NCBI GenBank assembly: GCA_018398805.1
Contig: JAGFBZ010002156.1
Coordinates: forward strand, 96,048-160,047
DNA from: Hirundichthys speculiger
Taxonomy: Eukaryota; Chordata; Actinopteri; Beloniformes; Exocoetidae
Direction: 5' to 3'
DNA: 64,000 nt
Within the stretch, counting starts at the first letter, position 1. Every line of letters starts with the position of its first letter. Position numbers and translations under genes: made by a program. Positions 1 through 10,886 of this stretch are shown in pieces. The notes below the pieces were generated by a model. That model was not told the DNA's origin. It made no database searches and saw nothing but the letters and a program-made list of their open reading frames with translations.

Positions 1-470
1 AAGACAATTTTTCAGAACATCTCCAAGAAAAGAAAAATTGATGCACAAGGAAGGCAGTTTCATGAATGATGGGAAAACGACTGTATGTCTTTTGTGTTAT
101 GAGGCAGGTGTCAGTCGTGAAAGAGTTTAATCAACGTCGGCATTTTGACAGCAAACACGGAGCTAAGTATGCTAAATTTAGCCTGCAAGACAAACAAAGA
201 ATCGCTTCCGCTTCTGAAACCAAGGTAATGGATACTCTAGATACAACCACAAACCCTTAGTTTAATATAATAATGACTTAAATATTTGAAACTTGAATAC
301 ATAATAAATACAGAAACTGTTATTTAACATTATAGTAAGGTGTAGTTTAATTTATTTTGATTTACATTGCATTTTGTTACATTCATGCTGTCAATCTGGC
401 CCTTCGAGGGCAACCATGACGCTGATGTGGCCCTCAGTGAAAATTAGTTCAACTCCTCTGCTATATACAG
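1..470 (+). pseudogene. hAT (Charlie-like) transposase BED-finger relic
   Basis: Bases 28-240 read KKRKIDAQGRQFHE, then after frame breaks VKEFNQRRHFDSKHGAKYAK. This is the pattern of the BED zinc-finger region found in Charlie-type hAT transposases and their host-derived relatives (ZBED/GTF2IRD2 type). A stop after FHE and shifted frames show it is dead. Bases 395-463 (GGCCCT... GTGAAAATTAGTTCAACTCC) resemble the usual end of such elements. The 5' end lies outside the window. Confidence 0.6.
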
Positions 471-1507
471 ACAGGGTCTGACGAGACACAGGTGAAAACA
501 ATCAGGGTAGGTGATACCAGGGAAGAAAAACAGAGCTCAGTCCACACAGAAACACACTTTCAAAGTAAAACAGGAAGTACCAAACAGGAGACAAGAAACA
601 CAGAAAAACATCAAACATCACACAAGAGACACATCACCAAACTAAGGCAATACAAGAACACTGGCATGTGACTCCTTAGTGGTTGGGTTTCGCATCGTGA
701 GGTTCAGTGTCCTGCCCAAACATGTTACAGGACTGGGGATCGACCCTGACAGTTCCCACTGATCCAAACAAGCACCTGGCGAAAGTGAAGGAGCTGCAGC
801 ACACTGACTCCTGAGAGCAAAAAAAACCCAACTCACCTTTAAAAGCCAACAGGAAACAAGAGTGTGCAAAGGGCCAATCGACGTGTAATTGCTTGCGTGT
901 CATTAAATGGCCTGTCTTGCATTTTCTGCCACTTTATTAACCGCTGAAAGGCAAGTTAGGCAGAATGGGCTGCACGCATAATAAACCATGCCGAACGGAG
1001 ACTTGACTAATGGGTGAAAATGACAAATACTTCTTTTTGCTCTGTGATTGCTGCTGGCGGGAGAGAGGAAGAGGTCCGTTAAACATTTGCTTCAAGCCAT
1101 TGTTTTCCTCATCAGAAAGGGAAACAGGGGTGGCTGAGCCACATTTTCCTCATCACACAGCTGTAGTTTGTACCACGCGCTCTGAGTGAAACAGCCTCTG
1201 CAGGTGTTTACGTGTAATCAGCAACTCAAAATGAGCCTGATTCTGCCACAGCTGGGGTTTCTCAGTTATTAATTAAGTATCTACGGGCTTCTTGGGTGGG
1301 TGGTGTGTTGGCTTGTTGCTAGCTGGTGCATCTTGGAGTGGGAGGGGTGTGGCCGTCCTCGTGTTGCCACTTTGGTGTGGGTTTGTTGCGTGCGGGTGGG
1401 GGGTGGGGGGTTGTGGCCATTAACCGCGAAAAATAAGGGATCACTGTAGTAGTAGTTGATACCATGATTACCATTACTGGCATCATTATTATTATTTTTA
1501 TTGTTCA
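471..1507. other. Unassigned sequence
   Basis: No gene or recognised element. Bases 1295-1420 are GT/GGG-rich. Bases 1408-1450 match, in reverse, a short dispersed family with the core GGGATCACTGTA that also occurs at 5499-5530, 56318-56358 and 62388-62460. Confidence 0.5.
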
Positions 1508-1620
1508 ATTCAATTAAATTTTATTTGTATAGTGTCTGTTACAATGTCAATTGTCTCCAGGCGCTTTACAGAGACCCAGATCATGACCCCCGAGCAAATA
1601 TCATTAACTAAAATTATAAT
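1508..1620 (+). repeat. Dispersed repeat, 'GGCGCTTTACAGAGAC' family
   Basis: Shares TTTATTTGTATAG, ACAATGTCAATTGTCT, AGGCGCTTT, GAGACCCAGATCATGACCCC and GAGCAAATAT with segments near 62281-62390, and more loosely with 50060-50165 and 50306-50410. Identified only by these matches within the window; the class is unknown. Confidence 0.6.
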
Positions 1621-1744
1621 ATTAAGACCTAAACAAGGAAAATGGCAAGTAAAAAAAAAAAAACTCCCACAGCAGGAGAAAAAAAAAACCTTTAAGCCAA
1701 AGGGTGGCAAGAAAAAACAAGAAAAAAGAACATTTAATTAAAAG

Positions 1745-1857
1745 TGCACTACTTTTGAATTCATTATTTGATTTCGCGTATACAATGCAATTAATCGTGA
1801 TTAATCAGGGAAATCATGTGATTAATCGTGATTTAAAATTTTAATCGTTGCCCAGCC
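1745..1857 (-). mobile_element. Truncated hAT-like element fragment (ATTAATCG-rich family)
   Basis: Matches the inverted left end of the full element at 12908-13825: CTACTTTTGAATTCATTATT, repeated ATTAATCG motifs, and an end GCCCAGCC. Only about 110 bp remain. A sister fragment sits at 3434-3549. Confidence 0.7.
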
Positions 1858-2115
1858 TAAATTATACAAAATTAGCAATTCTATCACAAAGTTGTAATTT
1901 TATGTTCACAAAAATTGCAAAATCACAAAATTTGGCATTTTAGGACAATAAAAGTTGTTATTGCACAAGGAAATTGACAAGTTTAAAACAAAAGTCGCTT
2001 TTCTATGAAAAAGACCCTTTTTTTTATTTGGAAGAAATTTTTAGAACAAAAGTCACAATTTTACAATAAAGTCACGATTTTGTGAAATTCGGCATTTTGC
2101 AACAAAAATACAAGG
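1858..2115. repeat. AT-rich quasi-repeat of 'AAAGTCACAATTTT' type
   Basis: A run of loosely repeated ~25-35 bp phrases such as AAAGTTGTAATTTTA, AAAAGTCACAATTTTAC and AAAGTCACGATTTTGTG. The same style of sequence returns at 13930-14090, 16240-16680, 48895-49010, 49770-50010, 53800-54090 and 60770-61350. Confidence 0.5.
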
Positions 2116-3349
2116 ATGAAATGTTGCTGTTTTGATAACTTAATTAGTTCACCACCAAGAAAAGAAACAAAAGGACCAAGAATTTGAAGTTTCTCGAGTC
2201 CAAGTGTCTGATTTTTAAATCAGCAGAGTTCAGTCATATTTGAGCAGGTTTGTCCGGACCAGAAACAGGATCTTCACATGGAGGAAGACCATCGTAGACC
2301 GAGTCCAGGAACTGGAGGGAAACCTGACCACACAGCTGGTGGAGGAAACAAAGAGCATCCAGGCCTTTGACTGTAACCATGGTGATGATGTGGCCCTGGA
2401 TCAAACAGTTTGATGCGCCAGCTTTATATCATGTGTTTTTAATGAGCCTCATGCCGTTTTATCTGTTTTATAAATAAAGTTTGGTGGAGGCGAAAAAGAA
2501 AAAAAAACTCAGAACATGTTGTATGAAGTTTTAAAATCTGAATAACCACAAAAAAATCATCTTGAAGCTGCGTTCAGTCACACAACAACAAAGCTGTAAC
2601 CTCTTTTACTCTTTTGTTACTCCTGCTCGTTGATGCAAAATGCATTCTGGGATACATTTAAGTCAAACCGGGACAGAACTTCAGCTGCAGCTGATGAAAT
2701 TTCACAAGAAGACACGACAAACGTGTGCTGAGGCTGAATATGATGGAGAGACTCAGAGAGAGACATCTTTCATCCAGTAGGTCTCTATTTCCACTTTTGA
2801 GCTGTCAGCGTTACGTACGATGTTTTGAATCACTGCCGTCCTCCTTCCTCGGTCGGTACGGACACTTTACGGCTGATTATCAGTAAGATTACGCCCTAAT
2901 GGTGCCGCCAGGATCTGCTAACATTCACACAGGACTCAACACAGAGAGAGAGCAGGAGCCGCTCACATCAGCCAGTAACTACGTTATTATTACCCACAAG
3001 GCCTGTGTAGTACATTTACACGAAGCATACTGGGTCCACTCCTCTTAATATCATCCCACTGCACCAGAAAGTCTTTCATTTGGGTAGAATTTCTACAAAT
3101 CAGACAATTAAATACATGAGGGATGAAGCTAGGTTCAACACAGAACTGCTTGAGCAGACTAGTTTATGTGCCAGGAGGTGGCTCTTTAGTTCCCGCTAAC
3201 CTGACACATTTTACTCTCTTGTCACGGGCCGGTGTTCGTTTTCACCTCAACTACACTCCTGATTATTCATTCAACGGCGGCGTTATACAACAACAAACAG
3301 ACGCGTATCAAAGCGCTAACAGCAGCTGATGCCACAATTACTATACCAG
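2116..3349. other. Unassigned sequence
   Basis: No gene recognised. Bases 2230-2420 contain phrases (GAAGACCATCGTAGACC, TGATGTGGCCCTGGA) that resemble the end of hAT coding relics, but this is too weak to assign. The rest shows no clear structure. Confidence 0.35.
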
Positions 3350-3433
3350 TAGGAGTGAGTATTAGCAAGGACCTCGCAATACGATATGTATCATGATACT
3401 TGGGCCACGATACGATGTTATCACGATATCGAT

Positions 3434-3549
3434 TACACTACTTTTGAATTCATTATTTGATTTTGCATATACAATGCGATTAATCGTGACTAATCAGGGA
3501 AATAATGCGATTAATCACGATTAAAAATTTTTATTTTTGCCCAGCCCTA
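3434..3549 (-). mobile_element. ATTAATCG-family fragment nested in the outer MITE
   Basis: Runs from TACACTACTTTTGAATTC to GCCCAGCCCTA and matches the inverted left end of 12908-13825. It breaks the sequence of the outer element at 3350-4281. Confidence 0.75.
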
Positions 3550-3719
3550 GATAAGATATCGGGATATATTGCGATATTCTACCCAGCTAATATCAAAATT
3601 AAAAGTAGAGATGAAAAATCAAGTTGCTGTATATGTTTATCAGATGATATTGATCATTCAGAGGACAAATTGAGTCAAAACTATTTGCTTCAAAACAACC
3701 TATTTACAACAGACGCTGT

Positions 3720-4141
3720 TAGAGCTGAGCGATTTTATCGATTCTGCGATATATATCGAGTATCGATTTTTCAGCCACGAGTATCGATATTCTAAGCTTC
3801 TTTCAAAACCCCCGTGTCCCACCTTTAAAAGCTTGCAAACAACAATTTGCACTGTTTAAATAAATGAAACTATTTTTCTCAACAAATCTTTTATTCATTT
3901 TGTCCAGCATTTGCAAGCTGCCTGTCAGCCATATGATGTGTAATTGATGCTTTCAGTTCAATTAATTCAAACAAAGTCATTGGGACACTCACAAGATGTC
4001 ACCAAAATCACTTTGTCCCTTTAAAATATTTCGGAAAATGATGTAAATGTATCGCAAGATGAATATTGATATATATCGTATCTTGAGCCGAATATCGTGT
4101 ATCGTATCATATCGTGATTTTAGTGTATCGCTACAGCCCTA
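3720..4141 (+). mobile_element. hAT-like MITE inserted in the outer MITE
   Basis: Ends TAGAGCTG and CAGCCCTA. Flanking 8-mers are GACGCTGT (3712-3719) and GACGTTAT (4142-4149), 6 of 8 identical. The body (TATCGATTCTGCGATATAT, CTAAGCTTCTTTC, AAAAGCTTGCAA) matches the elements at 8585-9195 and 43517-43930. It interrupts the 3350-4281 element, so it inserted later. Confidence 0.85.
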
Positions 4142-4289
4142 GACGTTATACAAATAAAACTGAATTGAATTGAATTGTTTATTATTAGTGTTTTTGAAAA
4201 ATTGAAAAAATCGATATTAGGAGCTGAAAAAGTGGCCAAAAATCGCAATACACTGCCAAATCGATTTTTTTCACACCCCTAGATGCCAG

Positions 4290-5779
4290 CACATTTCACT
4301 CAAACCGGCGGAAAACACAGTGAGTAAAAGCGCAAATTGAATCGTTTCAAGAATTATAATTCCCACTGGTCATGATGAATTAATACTTTTCATGCTTATT
4401 CGTTATCTCAATCAGTTTTCTTCCTGCAGTCATACGAGTTTCTGATGTGAAGCCGCCGTCCCTTGTAAGCGCAGTCGCTGTCATCAGCTGAAATGCTGCA
4501 GCCAGTTTCTGCAGGTTATTACCGCCGTATGACAGCCTATTATCTCTCTATGACAGCCCATTACCTGCACAGAGGAGCAGGGTAATGAAATAGGAAGGAG
4601 GACAGTGAAGATGTGCTACCAACAAATCAAACAGATGCTGTTTACACTCAGCCAGAACCCACGAATTTAACACTGACAGTGTGTCACAGTGGGCTGAGAT
4701 TCAGGGGTCCGTAGGTTCAGGACCATCAGGATTTTTAAGTGTTAAATTCAGAGAAGCCAGAGAAGAAAGATAGACATGTTTCTAAAGCCCCCAGTCGGCA
4801 CGTACGCCGCCTCCATAGCATCTTTGCTCCGCCCACTGAGGTGTGTGAACGTCACGGAGGTGGAACGGCAGGATATTCAAGTCCTCCGCTGTTACACCCC
4901 TGGTCCTCCCGGAGAGGCGGTAAAATATGGAAGTACGTTAACTTGGAATAGCACGCAGAACTATTTAAAGCTTTCATCATTTTTATTCATAGGCCAATTT
5001 AAATCTTTAACTGTATCACATTTTACTTCTAGTTGTTCCAGTTTTACCTGACCATTGTGTTCTACATTTTAACAAATTTTTAATTAAATTTTAATTATTC
5101 GTGTTTTTATTTATTTTTTTACATTTTAATTGTCATTTTTATTGTGTTTTTAAATTCTTGTCGTCACTTTTATGTAAGTTTCTCTTTGGCTTTTTTTGTG
5201 TCTAAACGCCCTTATTTTTATTTTTGTTGTTTCACTCGGCTGCATTGTAAATGAGGTCTCTACCTCAATGTATTTCCAAGTTTAAATAAAGGTAATAATA
5301 ATAATAATAGTAATATTAGCTCAAATAAACGGATTCACACGGACAAATCTTGAACCCAGTTTTAGCAGCAGTCAACAGTCAGGAGCAGCAGTGCCAAGCC
5401 AAAGAGCTGAGGCTTCTACTTGATTGCACACTGATACGGATGTCTCCGCACCTCAGTCCACTTTATAAATAAGGTACTTTGTAAATAATATTTTAGTACA
5501 CTGATCCCTCGCCAACCACTGTGCTACCGAGGCGGCCCAACCTGCTGATGTTTTACATCAGTTCATGGTGCGTTCCGTCGGTTGGTTCGCCAACAGAAAC
5601 CGTTGAGGCAGCGGGAGGCCGACCCGATCCGAGACAACTCCTCCAGATTTCTGACCCTGCTTGGTATCGGCAGCTTGTCTCTGGTCACATGACAGTCGCT
5701 GCTGCCTCACTGTTAGATGTGCGACCGCTGTTTTCGAGCTACGACGGGCGATTTTTCCGACGACTTCACAACTTTTGTC
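4290..5779. other. Unassigned sequence
   Basis: No gene recognised. Bases 5040-5300 are T-rich and end with GTAATAATAATAATAATAG. Bases 5499-5530 carry the short dispersed core CACTGATCCCTCGC. Small open frames at 4739-5051 and 5521-5918 have no recognisable protein motif. Confidence 0.4.
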
Positions 5780-6276
5780 TAGGGGTGAGTATTGGCAAGG
5801 ACCTCGCAATATGATACGTATCATGATACTTGGGTCACAATACGATATTATCACAATATTACGATATCATGATATATTGCGATATTCTACCCAGTTAATA
5901 TCAAAATTAATTAATTAGTAGAGATGAAAAATCAAGTTGCTGTATTTGTTCATCAGATGTTTATTGATCATTCAGAGGACAAATTGAGTCAAAACTTCAA
6001 AACAACCTATTTATTGTTTATTATTTTTATAACAACAATATTATAACAATATAATAAAAAAAATAATAAATATAAATTATATTTTAATTATATATAATTA
6101 TTTTTTATCATATATAAATAATAAGTATTATTTATATAAATATAAATATAATATAACAATATTTATTATTGTTTATTATTATTAAAAAAACGATTTTAGG
6201 AGCTGAAAAATCGATATTATATTGGGCGGTCGAAAATCGCGATATATTGCCAAAATCGATTTTTTTCACAGCCCTA
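5780..6276 (+). mobile_element. hAT-like MITE with perfect 8-bp target duplication
   Basis: Termini TAGGGGTG and CAGCCCTA are flanked by identical CTTTTGTC (5772-5779 and 6277-6284). Near the left end is a palindromic cluster (GATACGTATCATGATAC, ATATCATGATATATTGCGAT). Same family as 48391-48783 and 49014-49374. The interior at 6010-6190 is nearly pure A/T and looks expanded. Confidence 0.92.
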
Positions 6277-6284
6277 CTTTTGTC

Positions 6285-7219
6285 TGGGACAGGTGAAATC
6301 TTACAGTCTGAGCCCGGCATCGTCCCATTCAGAGTACGAGGACCGTTGTGTTACGTTCGACGGAGCAACTTGACCCCATTTCATTACCCACGAGTCCATG
6401 GGCTCTGTGTAATGAACCGACAACAACAACACTCTCACACACAGAGGTAATTTACATGCAGGCATCATCTTGTCAGTGTACGAGATCGATGCTGGCGCAT
6501 CATGTACTTCTCGTATTCTGCCTCTCTGCAGGCTGCATCAGGGTTTTACATCCAGGTAGGAAGACGAATGAAGCAAAAATGGGCAAAGATGATAACATTG
6601 AGAGAAAAAACCAATTTCATCAAGCAAAAAAAAAAAAAAAAAAGCCAGCATCACCATCAGGTCATTTCACACTGATGAAGACTCACACAGCGATCTGTGC
6701 AAACAAAGTAATTGCACATATTCTGCTTATTCACTCAGTGGCGACCAGCAGAAAAACGGACAGTCATGGTGCTGCTCAGATAGAGATTTACCGATCCTGC
6801 CGGACCACCCTGAGCACCGGCTCTGCCGACGGGCCTCTCAACCCTGCTTTTCTTCAAATCAATCAGTCCCTTCTCACTCTGTGAACGTGCTGCATTATTA
6901 TCAAGCACCACAGTCACCGTAGGGCGGCTGAAGGGTTTCTGTAGTGTTTACACAGATACCAGTGAAATACCATCAGCGTCAAGAATTTCAGTACTTCAGC
7001 TCCAAGTCGGGGAGTTTACAAACATAATGCTGCAAAAGGGCTGTGAAATTTTACTCCAGTAGAGCTGTGAATGATCATACACGGTACAGAGTATGATAGC
7101 AAGCCTTCCAGGGCTGAAACATCAGGATCACTCCACCATCAAATATGTGTTTAAGGAGAGAGGCAGGGGTCCACCTGGACAGGTCTCCAGTCCTCATGTA
7201 GATGAACAACCATGCACAC
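6285..7219. other. Unassigned sequence
   Basis: No recognised gene. An open frame at 6348-6884 contains a poly-lysine stretch from an A-run and no family motif. The rest shows no strong repeat signature. Confidence 0.4.
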
Positions 7220-8315
7220 TAGGGCTGTAGCTATACACTAATCTCACGATACGATACAATACATCTGGCTCACGATACGATATTATATCGATATTTTTCT
7301 AACAATACATTTACATCATTTTCTGAAAGATTTTAACAGGACAAAGTGATTTTGGTGACATCTTGTGAGTGTTCCAATTTGTTTGAATTAACTGAAGTGA
7401 AAGGTAGGTGACTGCAAACAACATCGCAGAGAGGAGAGAAAGGAGGCCTCTGATTGGTCAATTCTACATCCACGTCATCGAAGAAATTAGGAAGAAGTAC
7501 CCACATCTGTACGATTCTGGTTCTCCACACTACAAAGACAGCACATATTCTAGTAATTCATGGAGGGAGATAGCGATGAATGTGGGTCTGGATACGGCCG
7601 AGACGGTGAGGAAGTGGAAAAACGCAAGAGATACGTTTAGTAAGTTTAGCTAGTTCGTGATTGTCGCTCTCCGTTGTGGCGTTGAATAACAGCGCAGAAG
7701 CGCTTCAACATTAACATATATCAAAAATAACTGCGGCGTATTGGGGACAAGATAACTGCGACACGTTGCCGCGAGAGTAAACACAGCCCTTAAAGCCGGC
7801 GTTTTCCACCACTGAATACGGTCTCAAATCCTGACAAATAAAGTTTGGCTAGCTCTCAGTTAGCATTAGCTTGTCCGGGTGGTTATGTTTCAGGTGGGCT
7901 TGCCTCGCGGGTTGGTGGTATTTCCAGAGTACTTTACGTTTGAGTGACACAGCTTGCAAACCGCCATACTTTTGTCTAAATCTTCGCTTTCTTTTTTCTT
8001 TTAAAACCCGAACTGCTCCCACACATCTGCTTTTAAGCACGCAGGCGCTGCGTTTATACTCGCCGCCATCCTCCTGAGTGGCTGAGCTGTAGCTGGAAGA
8101 GTAAGAAGCTGCTTCTGGATACCTTGTTAGAAATGCTCTACAGCGACATTAGCGGCTGGAGGACTAAATGGCACATTGCAGGAAGAGCACCCGTGCGAGA
8201 CACGGGGGTTTTGAAGGGAGCTTAGAATATCGATACCCGCGGCTGAAATATCGATACTCTCTGGGAAATAAAATATCGATATATATCGCTGAATCGATAA
8301 AATCGCCCAGCCCTA
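7220..8315 (+). mobile_element. hAT-like element carrying a MADF-domain exon, perfect 8-bp target duplication
   Basis: Termini TAGGGCTG and CAGCCCTA are flanked by identical ATGCACAC (7212-7219 and 8316-8323). The arms hold the ATCGATAT-rich palindromic sequence typical of the neighbouring families, and the outer parts match, in reverse, the shorter elements at 3720-4141 and 8585-9195. The interior adds a MADF-like coding segment (7408-7653) and unique sequence, so this may be nearer the parental form of the short copies. Confidence 0.9.
7408..7653 (+). pseudogene. MADF-like DNA-binding domain segment inside a hAT-like element
   Basis: The frame reads FYIHVIEEIRKKYPHLYDSG, SPHYKDSTYSSNSWREIAMN and VGLDTAETVRKWKNARDTFS, then KFS and a stop. 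This fits the MADF (Myb/SANT-like) pattern: aromatic-rich helix start, YPHLYD, a WREIA core and WKNARDTF. MADF domains occur in transcription factors and in accessory proteins of DNA transposons. The domain is complete in outline but no transposase follows, so the element is probably non-autonomous. A near-identical minus-strand copy is at 44451-44696. Confidence 0.6.
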
Positions 8316-8334
8316 ATGCACACTCACAATCACT

Positions 8335-8490
8335 TCTACAGGGAAGTTAGAACCACCAATTAACCTAATTAGCATGTGTTTGGACTGATGGAGGAAGATG
8401 GAGAACCTGAAGGAAACCCACGCAAGCTCCAGGAGAACCTGGAGACTCCACACTGAAAGGTTTGAACCAGGAACCTTCTTCCAAATGTGG
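8335..8490 (-). repeat. Dispersed teleost repeat fragment
   Basis: Reverse-strand match to 32263-32510: CATGTGTTTGGACTGATGGA, GGAAACCCACGCAAG, GAGAACCTGGAGACTCCACA, then GTTTGAACCAGGAACCTTC. This is a very common fish interspersed sequence; the GGTTCAAAC-like block resembles a tRNA-type B box, but its class is not settled here. Confidence 0.65.
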
Positions 8491-8584
8491 CCATTTGGGT
8501 AAAATAAATAATAAAAAACAAACATCCATTGAGGTCGTCATGAACAGTTTTGGTTCAGAAGCGATGGAGACTGGAGATAATAAC

Positions 8585-9195
8585 TAGAGCTGAGCCATTT
8601 TATCGATTCTGCGATATAATCGATATTTTATTGAGTATCGATTTTTCACCTGCGAGTATCGATATTCTAAGCTTCTTTCAAACCCCCCGTGTCCCACCTT
8701 TAAAAGCTTGCAAGCAACAATTTGCACTGTTTAAATAAATGAAACTATTTTTCTCAACAAATCTTTCATCCTATACTGCCCCCATGTGTTCTGGAGGGGT
8801 ATCAGGACACAAAGTGCCTTTAAAGAAGCTGCCACATACAGATGTTAGTAGTAATATTAGATTTCTATTGATTTTAGGATGAAGAGAGCTCTGATTTCCT
8901 GTTTTCATCTCAAACAGACTGCAAAATAAATACGGATGGTCAAACTTGTCTGAGAGTTTTGTCCAGAATTTGCAAGCTGCCTGTCAGCCATATAATGTGT
9001 AATTGATGCTTTCAGTTCAATTAATTCAAATAAAGTTATTGAAACACTTACAAGATGTCACCAAAATCACTTTGTCCCTTTAAAATCTTTCGGAAAATGA
9101 TGTAAATGTATTGTAAGATGAATATCGATATACATCGTATCGTGAGCCGATTATCGTGTATCGTATCGCGAGATTAGTGTATCGCTACAGCCCTA
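8585..9195 (+). mobile_element. hAT-like MITE interrupted by a 190-bp repeat
   Basis: Ends TAGAGCTG and CAGCCCTA. Flanking 8-mers are ATAATAAC (8577-8584) and ATGGTAAC (9196-9203), 6 of 8 identical. The body matches 3720-4141 but is split by an extra ~190 bp (about 8772-8960), nearly identical to 9462-9645. Confidence 0.85.
8772..8960 (+). repeat. 190-bp repeat, copy 1 (inside the MITE)
   Basis: Begins ATACTGCCCCCATGTGTTCT and ends ACGGATGGTCAAACTTGTCT. Direct-orientation partner of 9462-9645, with a few scattered differences. Confidence 0.85.
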
Positions 9196-9461
9196 ATGGT
9201 AACTATTCAAAAATTCAATATTACTCTGAAAAAATACAATCAGAGAATTAGCAGTCATCTAAAATAAAACTAAAAAGGATAAATAGTAATATCAAATTGC
9301 TTATCAAGTTTAAAAATAAGTCTGTAGTCTAGAGTGCAAACTTGAACAGAGAAAAAAAGTAAATAACGCAAGTTATTGGGCAGAAAAAAATTACATTAAT
9401 GCCAACAATTAAACAGAAAGAAATGCTCACGAGGACGTGCTACATGAACTTTCTTATAGTA

Positions 9462-9645
9462 TACTGCCCCCATGTGTTCTGGAGGGGTATCAGGACACAA
9501 CGTGGCTTTAAAGAGGCTGCCACATACAGATGTTAGCAGTGATATTAGATTTCTATTGATTTTAGGATGAAGAGAGCTCTGATTTCCTGTTTTCATCTCA
9601 AACAGACTGCAAAATAAATACGGATGGTCAAACTTGTCTGATACT
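9462..9645 (+). repeat. 190-bp repeat, copy 2
   Basis: Direct repeat of 8772-8960, about 690 bp away and outside the MITE. The sequence between them (9204-9461) shows no recognised feature. Confidence 0.85.
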
Positions 9646-9737
9646 TTTCCACAGTATTCAATAAATACTACATTTTAAATATAACCCACGTTGCCTACTT
9701 CATATTTTATACTGAAGAAAAGTAAAGCATTCTAAAG

Positions 9738-10822
9738 TAGGGATGGAACGGTTACCGGTATTACGGTAAAGCGCTGTAAAATATTACACGATAACGATTA
9801 CCGTTTATGTTGTGAGTCTCGCGTGAATATGTAGCTTGTAACATCGGCATCGTAACGTGAGCATGGCAGAAAGTGGTGATAGCACGCAGGACATTTACCA
9901 ACCCACTAAAAGGATGAAAATCAAGGTCTGGGAATATTTTTATTTATTTATTTTTTAATAATGCAGAGGGACAACCGGTGGAGGACAGTTATTCTGTCTG
10001 CAGAGCACTTGTTTACATTTTATTGTAATTTGTACAAACCAACTTGAAGGAGCTAAGGCTAATGCTTCAAGCTACTGAGATGTTTGACCGAGAGTAACCT
10101 GGTCGACGCGCTTCGCTAACTCACATTTCGTAAACGTTACCGTTGCGTGTTGATTGAAAAAGGACCTGAATGATGTTCTTCTGATGCAGTTAAAATATTT
10201 ATTTATTCCATTAACTGATCTGACAACCATAACGCCGGCAGTTAGCGCCACAGCGGTCAAAAACCTTTTGCCCTTCCAGGTCAAACACCCAACCAATAAC
10301 AGGCAGCTACCTTTATACCTGACCCTCAGGTAACAACACAGCGACACCCACAGACACACAGAGTGAACTACAATTCAGAACAACATATTTGGCTCCTTTA
10401 CAACTGTTTCTTTATTTGCACATTTATACGTATTTAAGGTTCAGCTAAAAGTCAAAAGTTTATTTCATTTGAACTTCACTATAATTTTTTTCCTGATAAT
10501 TGTTTCCATATTTTGACCTACTATGGTTGTTAAAGTGTTTATTTAAATTTGCACCAGCGAAATAAGGTTTGTTCCTGTTATTTATTTTGTTCATTTAAAA
10601 TAAAACCTCTTTCTGTGCCAGTTGTTTACCCTTTTAATGTGAAAGTTTCATTTTGATAAGATTTTTGGCTTCTGATGTTTTAGTTTGACAAGAAAATTTT
10701 GTGAAATTACTAAAATGTATGTCTTTTTTGGACATTTGTACAGCAATTAAGAATACCGACATAATATCGTAAACCGTGATGATTTGTTCACTATAATCGA
10801 GATGTCAAATGTTCCATATCTA
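9738..10822 (+). mobile_element. hAT element relic with BED finger, perfect 8-bp target duplication, in B3GAT2 intron 1
   Basis: Left end TAGGGATGGAAC and right end GTTCCATATCTA are inverted (10 of 12). Both are flanked by TTCTAAAG (9730-9737 and 10823-10830, identical). The interior contains a BED zinc-finger relic (9864-10015). The right end lies only 64 bp from the B3GAT2 exon 1 splice donor, in the intron. Confidence 0.9.
9864..10015 (+). pseudogene. BED zinc-finger transposase relic
   Basis: Reads MAESGDSTQDIYQPTKRMKI then KVWEYF, a T-rich disruption, and NAEGQPVEDSYSVCRAL. This is the start of the BED finger of ZBED-type hAT transposases (aromatic VWEYF core and first Cys of the zinc site). 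It is broken by stops and loses the second half. Confidence 0.7.
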
Positions 10823-10886
10823 TTCTAAAGTCACTTCATCCATCTGGAGATGAACCTGAAACTGGGAGAACTGGTCTGAACGGTAC

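Larger units (their letters stand above)
3350..4281 (+). mobile_element. Nested hAT-like MITE (outer element)
   Basis: Outer element with terminal inverted repeats TAGGAGTG and CACCCCTA. Flanking 8-bp direct repeats are TATACCAG (3342-3349) and GATGCCAG (4282-4289), 6 of 8 identical. Its arms match the copies at 5780-6276, 48391-48783 and 49014-49374. It is interrupted by a fragment of a second family (3434-3549) and by a complete third element (3720-4141). An 8-bp duplication is typical of hAT transposition. Confidence 0.85.

Noticed and set aside
6348..6884. 178-residue plus frame with poly-lysine
   Set aside because: Crosses an A-run; no domain, no splice context, and the composition is that of the surrounding non-coding DNA.
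1..10886. B3GAT2 exons 2-4
   Set aside because: I looked for the conserved catalytic text (WPVGLVGG, MAGFAVN/S, WHTRTEK types) on the minus strand and found none. They probably lie beyond base 1.
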